A stretch of 64,000 nucleotides of DNA. Source: Quillaja saponaria. Its lineage: Eukaryota > Streptophyta > Magnoliopsida > Fabales > Quillajaceae. Positions 1 through 12,815 of this stretch are shown one piece after another. The position numbers were made by a program, and so were the translations under genes. The notes beneath the pieces are model-generated. The model saw nothing but the letters and a program-made list of their open reading frames with translations. It had not been told where the DNA came from and ran no database searches. The stretch's first letter is position 1; each line of letters starts with the position of its first letter. The stretch is from positions 2,046,001-2,110,000 of the forward strand of contig CM055607.1 of NCBI GenBank assembly GCA_029379385.1, given 5' to 3'.

Positions 1-1
1 T

Positions 2-382
2 AGCTCAGCTCTTGTCTGGCTTCTTGTAATGCACAGTGCCCAAAGAGAAATACGAGAACGCCACCATTACACTGTTGACTGTATTGTAGCCATCTATGTG
101 GGCATCCTTCTATGGAAGATGACAGATTTTATCTGGCGAGCTGGAGATGCATCCAGAGATAGAAGGTTGACTAAGCTTGAGAAAATTCAAGGTAAATTAG
201 TCCAAGCTGCAAAGGACTCAGACATGGATGAGGTGAGGGAGCTTCTCAAAGAGGTTGAATTAGGCAGTCAAGAGAAGAAAAACAGACCGTCCAGCAAAAC
301 TATGTGGATCTTCCCTTCTGTGACCATTCTCACAGCGCTTACAATTGTTATTCTTGCCTTCATATGGACAAGCGATGGATGA
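2..382 (+). CDS. Sphingomyelin-synthase-like / PLM-type protein, C-terminal part
   Basis: This is the last exon (126 residues plus stop) of a gene that starts left of the window; the frame is open from base 2. It contains RHHYTVD followed by a hydrophobic segment (CIVAIYVGILLW). HYTVD is the C-terminal catalytic His/Asp block of the sphingomyelin synthase / inositolphosphorylceramide synthase / PAP2 superfamily. A charged amphipathic stretch with a KLEKIQGKL core follows, and the protein ends in a second membrane segment (about WIFPSVTILTALTIVILAF), as in a tail-anchored extension. Plant members act on ceramide-type lipids at ER/Golgi membranes. The Arabidopsis protein I think is closest is PHLOEM UNLOADING MODULATOR (AT1G43580), which lies next to a thioredoxin y gene (AT1G43560), as here. 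Family is fairly sure; the exact orthologue is inferred from the motif and neighbours. Confidence 0.8.
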   Translation, partial: SSALVWLLVMHSAQREIRERHHYTVDCIVAIYVGILLWKMTDFIWRAGDASRDRRLTKLEKIQGKLVQAAKDSDMDEVRELLKEVELGSQEKKNRPSSKTMWIFPSVTILTALTIVILAFIWTSDG

Positions 383-823
383 TCTTATTGATGTGATTTG
401 CATGCCACGTATGGTTTCTGATTGTTGTATTGTACTTTTTGTAGTGGATCTTTGTTCTAATTCTGATGTCTTGTGTCTGTAATCATAGATATGATATTGT
501 GGGGTTAAATTTTTATGTGCCGTAGATAGCCCCCATAGTGAGTGAGGATTTAGCTCCATATCTGGGATACTATTGTCTCGTCTGGCTGCCAAAGAGTTTT
601 GGTCCCATGACTGTGTGTGAAACTTTTAAGTGCACTGTAACAAATATGAGTTTTTTAGGTTTTCAGATGCCGGTTTTTTAGTTTTCTTAGGGACCCTAAA
701 CTTTGATCTTTTCTTTCAAACGTTAATTTCTGACTTGCAGCAGCAACCAAAATGTTTATGTGAATGAAATCTACTTTACTGATTTCTATCTTATTTGTAC
801 TAAAATTTTGTTGGTACTTATTA
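383..823 (+). other. 3' UTR and downstream flank of the PLM-like gene
   Basis: T-rich non-coding sequence following the stop codon. The gene probably ends somewhere between 650 and 800, but no single poly(A) signal stands out. Confidence 0.5.
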
Positions 824-829
824 CTAGAG

Positions 830-1440
830 TTTGTCGATTATATCGTGTTGGTAGATAAAACTAGATAATGTTTAAACTCCAAACTAGAATTATGGAGGAA
901 CGCGTTAGAATCTAGAAGTCTGAGGTTAAGTCGGACAAAAATCGAGTATCTAGAATGTAATTTCAGTAACACTAGAGGAGGTCTGATTTAAATAATTTTG
1001 GATGATCAAGTAATTTTTATAAATGATGTGTTTAAGTATTTAGATTCATTTATACAAAAAGATAGCACAATTGAATATGATGTGAACTATAAGATCAAGA
1101 TGGGGTGGGTGAAATAGTAAAGTACTTTTGGTGTTTTATGTGATCTTAAAATTTTGAATAGGTTGAAATTTTTTTTTAAGATGACAATAAGGTCTCTTAT
1201 GTTATATGATATTGAATGTTGGGTAATTAAGAAATAATATTTATATAAGATAGGAGTAGCCGAAATGTGACTTGGTGCAAGTGATAGGTGCTAGACGTGG
1301 TAGATGGAGATTGAAACTTACATGAAGACAATTATTGAGAAAAATATAATTGTTGTAAGCATTACTGAAAATGATATTTTAGATCGATGCGAATGGCGAA
1401 AAATGATTTATATAGTTTATCTTAACTAGTTTGTGATTTA
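830..1440 (+). pseudogene. Decayed LINE (non-LTR) reverse transcriptase relic
   Basis: Conceptual translation gives FVDYIVLVDKTR, a stop, then [32 protein letters not shown] and, after a frame change, FIQKDSTIEYDVNYKIKMGW, MLYDIECWVIK and IGVAEM. These match, in order, the palm and C-terminal part of plant L1-type LINE reverse transcriptases (FADDIVL, LRLSRTKTEYLEC, LG..I..DG.I..D...RI..GW.KW, MLYG.ECW, VAEMRML). The catalytic (F/Y)ADD box reads FVDY, so its second Asp is lost. Stops and frameshifts make it a dead fragment. It lies between the PLM-like gene and thioredoxin y. The frame was read by eye. Confidence 0.75.
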
Positions 1441-2033
1441 AAACTTCGTTAAATTGAGTATTGTGATAATAAAGTATGATTGTAGTGTATAAACTGATAT
1501 TTGTAAAAAGTTTTAATTTTAAAAATATATATATTAAAGTTCAACAAAAAGGTAAGAAAAACCAATTTTATTTTATTTCCTGTATTAAATAAAACGATTC
1601 ACCGTCCAGAGTCAAAATAGGAACGGAACAAACCCCATTGACCATGCTAATATTTTCAGTGAAGCGCGTGAGATTTACGACATTCTCCACGAACACAGGA
1701 AGAGCCAACATATCACCAAATCTTCTGAGCTGTTGTCAACAAATCGTCTCAAATCAGAAGAAGGTTAAGTAGGACCCAGTGAAACAAATTGGTCCGTCGA
1801 TCTGATCCTAAACCATCCAACGGCTTCGGAAAGGTGTACGCACTGCTGTATCTTAATAACGGGACTATCATATCATTTTCGCAAATAAGACGACGGCGAG
1901 AAAAGCGAAGGCAGCTCATAGAAGAAATCGTCTCTGCACAAACTCTCTTCTCCCTTCGCTTCCATTCTCGGATTTCAGATTTTCCTTTCTGAAGGTGTTT
2001 TCTGCTTGGAATTACTCTGTGAGGTGAGCTTCC
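1441..2033 (+). promoter_or_regulatory. Promoter and 5' UTR region of thioredoxin y
   Basis: AT-rich to about 1600, then a more GC-balanced stretch leading into the ATG at 2034. It has no ORF I would call; a TTG-initiated open frame at 1789-1992 is probably UTR. I see no clear TATA box. Confidence 0.4.
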
Positions 2034-5000
2034 ATGGCGGTTTCCTTGTCGGCCTCTAAAATTCCTTTCTTGAATTCGGACTGTTCCAGACGTGTAGGTG
2101 TTTCTGCAGCTACTTCTTGTTCCTTGAAACTATCTTTCCCGTCTTTGCTGCAATTTCCAGGACGGACCCGGCTTATTAGACTCGGTAACCCTGGGGTTTC
2201 CACTTCCTCAAGGCCGCGAGTCCTTCCCGTGGTAACAATTACTACCATTTCATATTGTTTTACATTTTGCCTTGAATGTGTCCAAGTTTATGATTTTCTT
2301 TGGAACTCATTTGCTGAGAATTATACTATATCTATGAAGCAATGATTATCTTCGCACAGTGATGTAGAAAAATTAATACGATTACTTAGTGGATTCATAA
2401 TCTTTCTTTTACAGTGTCATATATGTGACGTTTCACATGTAACACCCTCTGTGGAACCTATTGAAAGTCGAGTCTTTTCCAACTGAGATGAATTCACTAG
2501 TCAGTCCAATTGCAAATGGAATCAACTTCGGAATTAAAATTCAATATAAGGAATTGTGTTAAGTTCTTACTTTGTGAAAGCATATGAGAATGGAATTCAG
2601 TTCAACTGAGATTACACCTGAAACTGAAAACATAATGAATTTATAGCAGTTACTAGTATAATAAAGGTAAATACCAACCGGTATATCAATATAGTGTAAA
2701 AGAATTTCCTCTTATTGATCTAAGCAAATGAGCTAGTTATATTCTTGTTGTAAGCTCTCAAAACTACCAAAACAAAGGTGACGCACAGTAATTGATGGCA
2801 GTGGCTACAACAATGGTCATAAGTTTGTTGGGTAGGATGAATATAGTAGTAGCAATGATGGGGCTGTGGTGATTGTCATGAGCATTGCAGTGGTACAATG
2901 GCAGGGCTGACATTGTCTGAGAGCAGAGGTAGCAATGGTCATGGTGGGTGGTGATGATGGGGCAATGGCAACTAGCTGAGGAGTTAGTTGTGAGTCTTGT
3001 GACTCTGACACATTATCCTTGTGGAATTAAAAGTGGTATGCTTTTCGGTTTGTCAGCTGCCAGTGAGAGCTGGTGTTCTCATTGAGCAAGTGAAAGTCAA
3101 TAAATTGATGTTAAATCTGTCAGGAAGATGGGAGAAGTACTTGATAACTTAACATGACAAGATGAATGTAGTTACTATCCTAATTTTCTAATATTTTGCT
3201 GTCTTTTGTTTTTCTTTTTCTTTTTTGTTTGGGGGGGGGGGGGGGGGGGGGGGGGGGGTCTGGACCAGGTTTGTAATATTGTTAATCATGTTGCAAAGAA
3301 GGTGAAATAACTGTTTTAAAGTACTGAAAATGTGAAATTATTTTTGAGAACGAAAAGTGGAAACCAAAATGGTGTTTCCTCATTTTGAAGTATCTCTTTT
3401 GGAATAGTATTTTCAGTTAAGACTTGTAATGTCGTAACATCTCTAATAATTGAACTAACTATTTTAAAGTACTGAAAATGTGAAATATTTTTGAGGATGA
3501 GAAGCGGAAACCAAAATGGTGTTTCCTCATTTTGAAGTGTCTCGTTTGAAACAGTATTTTCAGTTAAGACTTGTAATGTTGTAATATCTCTAATAATTGA
3601 ACTTTATGTATTTCAGTATTTTCAAGTAATGTTTATCATAAAACTTAGTTATTAATCAAAAAGAGAATTACATTTACAGAAGGAGGACAATACTCTTCCA
3701 ATGGAAACTTGAAAAATACAATATGCTGATAAATTGTCTCAGATATGTTATTGTAATCTGCTATGTAATTCCTGGAAGTTGTATCTGGTATTTGTCAGAT
3801 ACATTAGGTGCATATTTCCCTTTTAGGTTGATGTACTCTGGTCCACCTCTCTATCTCTCACACACCAACAAACGTACCCACATCTTCTGTTTTTGTGTGT
3901 TTGTCGAATTTGTGGTTAAAGAAATTCTGAAGTAAGAATTGATAAGCATTTTGTGCAATTGTTCTCTGTAGGTTGAAGCAAAGAAGCAATCATTTTCCTC
4001 CTTTGATGATTTACTTGCTAATTCTGACAAACCTGTGTTGGTTGACTTCTACGCAACCTGGTATCCTCTTCCATCTTGTTGTGTTCCTTTTCCTAATAAT
4101 TTTTCCTTTCCTTCCAAAATAGGACACTGCGCTTTCATGAACTTTAATATGTTTCTCACCTATGTGATCACCTAACTTTTGGGGGCTAAATGACTAACTG
4201 AAAACGTGTTATCTGTCTGATGTTTTATATTATGATCTGGTGGGTGAATAGAACTTAGAGCAGGAAAATAATGATTTATTTTTTTCGTGACTAAAATAAG
4301 GACTTGCTTATGCAAGCTTTACAACTACCACTGTAAGCTGCTGAGTAATTGTGGCTCTCAATTATGGAGTTCCTTGAGGACTTGACATTCTAAGAAATTT
4401 GAAAAAGACAATTGAGTGAAAATAAGTAACTCATTGTCTAATTTGCAGGTGTGGTCCATGTCAATTCATGGCTCCCATACTCAATGAAGTAAGTACTCGA
4501 CTTAAGGATAAGATACAGGTGGTGAAGATTGACACCGAGAAGTATCCTAGCATTGCTAATAAATACAGTATTGAGGCACTGCCAACTTTCATCATCTTTA
4601 AGGAGGGAAAACCCTACGACCGCTTTGTAAGTTGAAAATTTTATCTCTTTCTTTCATTTGGAAATGCAACTTCTGTTGCATCTTCCATTTAGTAATGTCT
4701 CAACTTATAAATAATAAAATATGCATGAGCATCATCTGCAGATTTCTTTCCCAAGGACTCATTACATCTCAGATAGCCCTCTTGACTTGTTGAATTTATA
4801 TCACTGTTAGGTACTTACGGTTAGAGCATGCATTTTTCCTTTAAACTTATTTAGTATCTATCAATCAGATTTTTAAAAGTTTAATTATGTCATATCTAAT
4901 TACTACTTCATGTTAGTGTTCATTGAATCATTAGTGGAAAAGTTAAGTGATGAGAGGACATAGGGCACGAGTTTGAGTAGAATTGGAAATCTGTTGCAAT

Positions 5001-5401
5001 GAATAAAAATAGCTCAAAGCCTATAATTATTTCGTCCCATGTAATCTACCAACTGTATACAAGAACAAGGGGCTTTAACAGTGAAGTGCAGGAGAATGAC
5101 TAGTTTACCAATAGAATTAGGAAAACATTGATGATAATTTGATCACTGTAGACCTTTACCATCTAGGTAGGATGATAAAAAGGCATGTAAATGATAGGGA
5201 TAGCTTCTTTTTCTTGTACTGTACTGTTACATTGCTATCTCTTTCCCTTGCTGGCTCTCATTCTTTTGCCATTAGTGTACTACCTTGAACAATGAGTTGA
5301 AAAATAAATGGAATGTTGGTTATATTGTTTTTCAGGAGGGAGCATTGGCTGCAGATCAGCTGATTGATCGCATAGAGAAAGGGCTCGAAGTTAAGCAATA
5401 G
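2034..5401 (+). CDS. TRXY: Thioredoxin y, chloroplastic
   Basis: Four coding exons, 2034-2231, 3972-4060, 4449-4626 and 5336-5401, join in frame with GT-AG introns to give 176 residues, close to Arabidopsis TRX y1/y2. Residues 1 to about 66 (exon 1) are Ser/Arg-rich with few acidic residues, as in a plastid transit peptide. The thioredoxin fold follows: FDDLLANSDKPVLVDFYATW, the redox site WCGPC at residues 96-100 (split by intron 2 inside the Trp codon) and the cis-Pro loop EALPTF (Pro141). Y-type thioredoxins sit in the stroma, take electrons from ferredoxin-thioredoxin reductase and reduce peroxiredoxin Q and methionine sulfoxide reductases. Intron 1 (1.74 kb) carries a 28-base G run and a tandem duplication. 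The gene is convergent with RPS18. Family assignment is firm; y1 versus y2 is not resolved. Confidence 0.93.
3231..3258 (+). repeat. 28-base G homopolymer in TRXY intron 1
   Basis: An unbroken run of 28 G follows a T-rich stretch. On the transcribed (non-template) strand it could form a G-quadruplex. Its true length may be unreliable. Confidence 0.95.
3310..3605 (+). repeat. Two-copy ~148 bp tandem duplication in TRXY intron 1
   Basis: Two units begin at TTTTAAAGTACTGAAAATG (3314 and 3462) and share the blocks GGAAACCAAAATGGTGTTTC and CAGTTAAGACTTGTAATG. They differ by scattered substitutions and small indels, so the duplication is not very recent. Confidence 0.9.
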
Positions 5402-5830
5402 TCATGGTAAGCCTTTTTATCTTTTATCTTTTTAAGGATGAACCACCATAATGCTACTTGCTTAGCTACATTGCTAGAAGCCTACCCAATCTCTCCACAC
5501 ACACACACACACACACACACACCCCACCCACCCCCTACACCAAGTTTGAAAAGTAAAAAGGACAACCAAACTTTATTTTTCTTGGCTTATTCTTTTTTCT
5601 TTTATATATTTCTTTCAGGCATAACCAAGCAGCGAAAGCAAGGTCTTAGATTGGAAAACTGTTGCATGAACAGATTACAGATTTGTGGATCACCCTGTTG
5701 TGCCATTGTTTGATATTTTTTCTGTAGTGGATATTTGTATTAAATTTTGAACCTGTGGCCCACAGTTATTCTTGTTAAGCCAAGTGGGTGAAAATTTGTG
5801 TAATGATTAACGCATTCTGGAATTCATGAA
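5402..5830 (+). other. TRXY 3' UTR with a probable intron
   Basis: Six bases after the stop there is a donor, GGTAAGCC (intron start 5407), and a pyrimidine-rich acceptor, TATTTCTTTCAG, ends at 5618. This suggests a 212 bp intron in the 3' UTR. It contains an (AC)n run at about 5496-5522. The 3' end lies near 5830. Confidence 0.55.
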
Positions 5831-6959
5831 TTCATGGAGTAGTGTTTGTTTTGTAAATCGAAATAGACAGTTCTGTCTAATGATTGGATAAGAAAAGATA
5901 CACCATTAAATGATCTTGAGATCGCACTGGCAATATCTGGATTTCCTTCCTTCAACTAATTGCAGCTTCTTGAAGGATGCTTCAAAAAAAATGGAGTTTG
6001 CGGAGGTCATGATGACCATCAAGTTTCTTTAGTGCGGATTAGTGAGTTTCGCATATTTATTATCAATTTATCGTTGTATACTGCCCATCCAACTAAATAA
6101 GAAATCATCTAGGTTCTACGAGGTAGCCTTTTAACCTGGCATTAGTGAGTCCAAAATCTAACTTTCCCTGGAAAATTCAGCCGGGTGGTAGACTTCATTT
6201 TCTCTCTTTATGCTACTTATACCAAATTGTGGCATATTGTATTCAAATTTAACTGCTTGGATCCTCTCTTGTTCTTCGAGAACAAGAGAATTGATCTGTT
6301 CTAGATCCATGAAGTAATTTTTTTAATTTTATAATCAGATACATTAAAAGAAAAAAAAAAAAGCATGAAACCATTAATTTGTAACATAATCTTAGCATGT
6401 TCTATACTGAAGATAATCCAAATTCAAGTTAATGTTATGTTTGCCGTTTGGAGGATTCCAACAAAGGCTTTATGACTTTGCTGGAGATGCCTGTGGAACC
6501 TTAGATTATTGAAAACTTGCCACACGAACCATGGACACTAACCATCCAATCCAAAGCATCACACACCTTTTTCATGCATCTCATGTTTTAGATCCCATTA
6601 TAATGCTACAAATTCATAAGTATACAGGCATACTGAATGACCCGGATATTAGAATAATGACATATTTGAGTTTTGTCGACCCATTCAATTAAGCCAATTC
6701 TGAAATAAGGGTGATAATGAATTCATCTAGGCATGATTTGCAGTACTTAACAAATGGAATGCAGTCTAAAGACCAAACCCATGAATTCTCAACCAGAAAA
6801 CAATTTGAGTAAGAAATACAACTAGAGTGACAGCAATAAACAGCTGGCCATAGTTTCATCTCACTTATAGAAAATTCTCAAATGCATCCTCGCTAGTAAA
6901 ACAGTTAGCTTACCCATCCCATATATCTAATGCATAAGAAAAAAAGGTAAAATAATAGC
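5831..6959. other. Spacer between two convergent genes
   Basis: No coding region seen. It holds a perfect hairpin palindrome at 6265-6289 and, at about 6312-6430, a short dispersed repeat resembling 57145-57235. Part of it will be the 3' UTR of RPS18. Confidence 0.5.
6265..6289. repeat. Perfect 11-bp hairpin palindrome
   Basis: TCTCTTGTTCT and AGAACAAGAGA are exact reverse complements separated by TCG. The centre, TTCTTCGAGAA, also resembles inverted nGAAn heat-shock-element units, but it lies between gene 3' ends. Confidence 0.85.
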
Positions 6960-8785
<1,826 letters not shown>

Positions 8786-10140
8786 CTTGAATAATGCAGG
8801 AAGGGCGAATTAGGAAGAGGAGCGGCTAGCCTCGTCTCTGTGGTACGAAAACTCAGATTCCCCGTTGGGGTTTTGCAAGCTAATCAACTAAAGCTTGTAA
8901 GTTATAACTTTGACAAATTCCCCCTCCTGTACGTTACATACGCCAAATAGAAAAATAGCTCCTATCAATTGATTCATATGGTCATTCATTTTTCCTCTTA
9001 ACATTAGATTATTTATAATAGACAATTTTTTTAATAAAATTCTTACTACCAACAACATTCTGCGTTAGGATATATGAAAAGCCAAATAATTAGAATTTAT
9101 GAGATTAGATTATATAAATAATTATAATTAAAATTGTGTTTTAAATATTTGCTTGTTGTCTCTTGGGATTTTTATCGATGGGTGTTATCGTATTTGACAA
9201 TTCCAATTGTACGACACTCCAATAGTTCCTGTCAACAATTGTCGTCATTCTCAACTAGTCCCAATGGTATTTGTTATCGCCTATAGCATGCTACGATAGA
9301 AATGTTTGCCATCTCTAACAGGTTCTGACAAGTGAATGATAGCTGACGACAAGTAAATGAATTGTAGTGGTTGACAATGGGAGATAAGTGGAAGAGCTAG
9401 GTGAATGGTAGCCAACATATAGTATGATATGTCACCATAAGTATGTGGTGCCAATATAAAAATTTATTTGAAATTATAATTTTTATACTATATGCATTTG
9501 GATTGAATATCATATTTTATAGTAGTTTCCCAACTTTTTATAATTGAGTTGAGAATTTTAATTTCAATTCAAAGTGTATGTAAAATTAGAAAATTCTAAT
9601 TGAATTGTCCAATTTTTAATTTTAATTCACGACAACCCAAAAATTTCAAATTTAAAAAATTAAGAATGTAAACACTAATTATGTGATAGAGTTTAATATT
9701 TGATCCACTTGTAAGACTTAGCATTTAACCTCAAAAAGTGCTAAACTGGCCCAAATAGATCGCATAGGCCTGAAAACTGACTTAGTCTGAAAAGAACAAT
9801 TAAGAAGGCAGTTTGAAATATTGGGCTTAAGGTAAATCGGTTTGACTAGTCGGCCCAATAATTTTTTATGGCCTACTTGTCGGAATCGACCGAAATATTA
9901 CATATAAATATTTTTTTTAATACAAGTGTCATTCATTTATTGGCTATGGGATGCTAGAGTATAAAGATTCATTGTGCTTCACCGCATTTAATATTATGTT
10001 CTACTAACCCTAAATCAAGTTTATTTCTCACATTCTCTTCCAATCCTTTCCCTTTTTCTCATAGTCCAAAAAGTAGCAATTTGACTTAGACCCAAAAGAT
10101 GAATCCACTTTTAATTCAGAACAATAAAGACCATATCAAG
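8786..10140. other. RPS18 promoter/5' UTR, then AT-rich spacer
   Basis: The first ~100 bases are more GC-rich and form the 5' UTR and core promoter of RPS18 (minus). Beyond about 8900 I see no gene, only AT-rich DNA with unassigned repeat-like stretches (for example 9170-9440 and 9690-9910). Confidence 0.4.
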
Positions 10141-10167
10141 AAACAAGTTTTTTAGCGATTGAAAATT

Positions 10168-11063
10168 TCTATTTGACTAAAATTAACAATGATAGTTGAT
10201 AATAATGACCCATGTCACTCTTATTTATTGTGTACAATTTGATGCACTATTAGTGTATTAAATATTAATTATATTTAATATTATCACAAATTCTTATTTT
10301 GTCCGCACTAACAAAATATCGATATATTTTTTTTAGATAATGTTATGTATACTATAAAATGTTGTTAGGTGGATGAAAAAAATAGTAAGATGTAATGATT
10401 TTATTTTTTGTCTTTGGTGCATTTGTAGTGTACCTAACAATATTTATAGTCAACATAACAATACTTTTTTTTTTTATAACTTATTTAATGATTTATTTTG
10501 TTTAAATCATTATTTTATCATCGTTCTTGTAAAAATGTTGTTTATATTATGATTAAGGTTGACAAATGATGATTAAAAGAACTTGATAAGTCAAAGTATA
10601 TCTCCCCCAAATTATGAGCAAAGAAAAAGAAAATAATATCCACATTTGATTTTACCTTTTTTTGATCAGGTTACGGCTCAAACCTTTTTTTAAAATTGTT
10701 TAGTAATATAGATTTTAATCTTTAAATTTACTAAAACTAGTTTTGAGTTTTTACAATCTTAGAAGATAGAATTTCTTTTTGGTGCCTTATTGTCACAACC
10801 AATTTATTTAAGTTCACAACCTATTAATTGGTAAAGCTTTCTTTTTTCCTAAAACACCATCATTTTCTCTCTTTGACTTGTCTTTTGTTATTATCATTTA
10901 TTATTTCCCTTTCTTATATCTCATTTTTATCAGGCTTTTTAATTTTTTTTTATTGGATTACTTTTATTAAATATTTCACATTTTTTGGTTTTTTTTTTTT
11001 CAATTCACCTTATAAGTCTAATATATTTTTAATTTATTTTCATTTTACTCCATATAATTTTTT
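10168..11063. repeat. ~0.9 kb direct repeat, copy 1
   Basis: From TCTATTTGACTAAAATTAAC to CCATATAATTTTTTT this segment is repeated at 11341-12235 (offset about 1173) with few changes. Each copy contains the same small open frame (83 residues here, 64 in copy 2, both TTR-poor, Phe/Leu-rich), which looks like translated low-complexity DNA rather than a gene. Confidence 0.9.
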
Positions 11064-11340
11064 TTTCACAATATGGTGATTGATTTTTAATTTTATCTAA
11101 ACTCTGCAATTTCTATGTAAATACTTGTATTATTCTACTGATTTCTTTTACTTTGAGATCTAAAAAATAGAATTTGTAGATAGTGGGATGAATAACCGAC
11201 CACCCGACAAGTTTTTTAGTGATTGAAATTTTTAAAAAACTAACTTGATCTATTGTTCGTAGCTGACCAAGTGATTGTTTAGTTCCTATCCACTTGTATA
11301 AATCTTATATTTTGAAATAAATAAAATTATAACATGTAAG

Positions 11341-12235
11341 TCTATTTGACTAAAATTAACAATGATAGTTGATAATAATGACCCATGTCACTCTTATTTA
11401 TTGTGTACAATTTGATGCACTATTAGTGCATTAAATATTAATTATATTGAATATTATCACAAATTCTTATTTTGTCCACACTAACAAAATATCGATATAT
11501 TTTTTTTAGATAGTGTTATGTATACTACAAAATGTTGTTAGGTGGATGAAAAAAATAGAAAGATGTAATGATTTTATTTTTTGTCTTTGGTGCATTTGTA
11601 ATGTACCTAACAATATTTGTAATATACATAACAATACATTTTTTTTTTTTATAACTTATTTAATGATTTATTTTTCTTAAATCATTATTTTATCATTGTT
11701 CTTGTAAAAATGTTGTTTATATTATGATTAAGGTTGACAAATGATGATTAAAAGAACTTGATAAGTCCAAGTATATCTCCCCCAAATTATGAGCAAAGAA
11801 AAAGAAAATAATATCCACATTTGATTTTACCTTTTTTTGATCAGGTTACGGTTCAAACTTTTTTTTAAAATTGTTTGGTAATATAGATTTTAATCTTTAA
11901 AGTTTACGAAAACTAGTTTTGAGTTTTTACAATCTTAGAAGATAGAATTTCTTTCTGGTGCCTTTTGTCACAACCAATTTATTTAAGTTTACAACCTATT
12001 AATTGCTAAAGCTTTCTTTTTTCCTAAAACACCATCATTTTCTCTCTTTGACTTGTCTTTTGTTATTATCATTTATTATTTCCCTTTCTTATATCTCATT
12101 TTTATCAGGCTTTTTAATTTTTTTTTATTGGATTACTTTTATTAAATATTTCACATTTTTTGGTTTTTTTTTTTTTCAATTCACCTTAAAAGTCTAATAT
12201 ATTTTTTAATTTATTTTCATTTTAATCCATATAAT
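11341..12235. repeat. ~0.9 kb direct repeat, copy 2
   Basis: Close copy of 10168-11063. Its right part (about 11960-12160) is also reverse-complementary to 12580-12815, giving an inverted-repeat arrangement around an AT-rich centre. Confidence 0.9.
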
Positions 12236-12579
12236 TTTTTTCTCTACTTCTCGTAAATTATATTTTTCAAAAAACCTTTTTTTTTTGTTAAAATATAAAT
12301 AATTTATTCTTAGTAAAATTTGACCACAATTAGATAATTAAAAAAATAAAGAAATAAAAGAATTTATTAGTAGATAAAATTCTATCTCAATTAGATAATT
12401 AAAAAAAAATAAAAACTATTTATTAGTTTATAAAATAATTTGAATATATGATATAGGTATGTTAGTAATCCGTTTAAGTACCTCAAAAATAATATTAAAA
12501 AGAATCAAGAAAAATATATGATTGAAGAGTTCTACAAGAAAAAAAGATTTTTGAGAGGCAAGACAAAAGAAGCATACAT

Positions 12580-12815
12580 AAATATGAAAGAAGTTGAAAA
12601 GTTTAGAAGAAATAATCCACTAAAAAAATTAAACAAGCCTAATAAAATGAGATGTAAGAAAGAGTAATAATAAATGATGAAACTCAACATTTAATAACAA
12701 AAAATAAGTCAAGTATAGTAAATGATGGTGTTTTAGAAAGATAGAAACTCGTGTTAATTAATAAGTTGTGACTCTAAAGAAATTGGTTGTGACAATAAAG
12801 GTCACATTTTAAAAT
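12580..12815. repeat. Inverted partial copy of the 10.8/12.0 kb repeat
   Basis: Read on the minus strand, this gives TTATTGTCACAACCAATTTC, TAAAACACCATCATTTACT and TCTTACATCTCATTTTATTA, matching the right portions of both direct repeats with more divergence. With copy 2 it forms arms of a possible foldback or long-TIR DNA transposon. I could not define target duplications. Confidence 0.7.

Noticed and set aside
2012..2248. Minus-strand ORF over TRXY exon 1
   Set aside because: Shadow of the transit-peptide exon.
10828..11079. Phe/Leu-rich ORF repeated at 12003
   Set aside because: Arises from a T-rich direct repeat; the two copies differ in length through indels, not like conserved coding.
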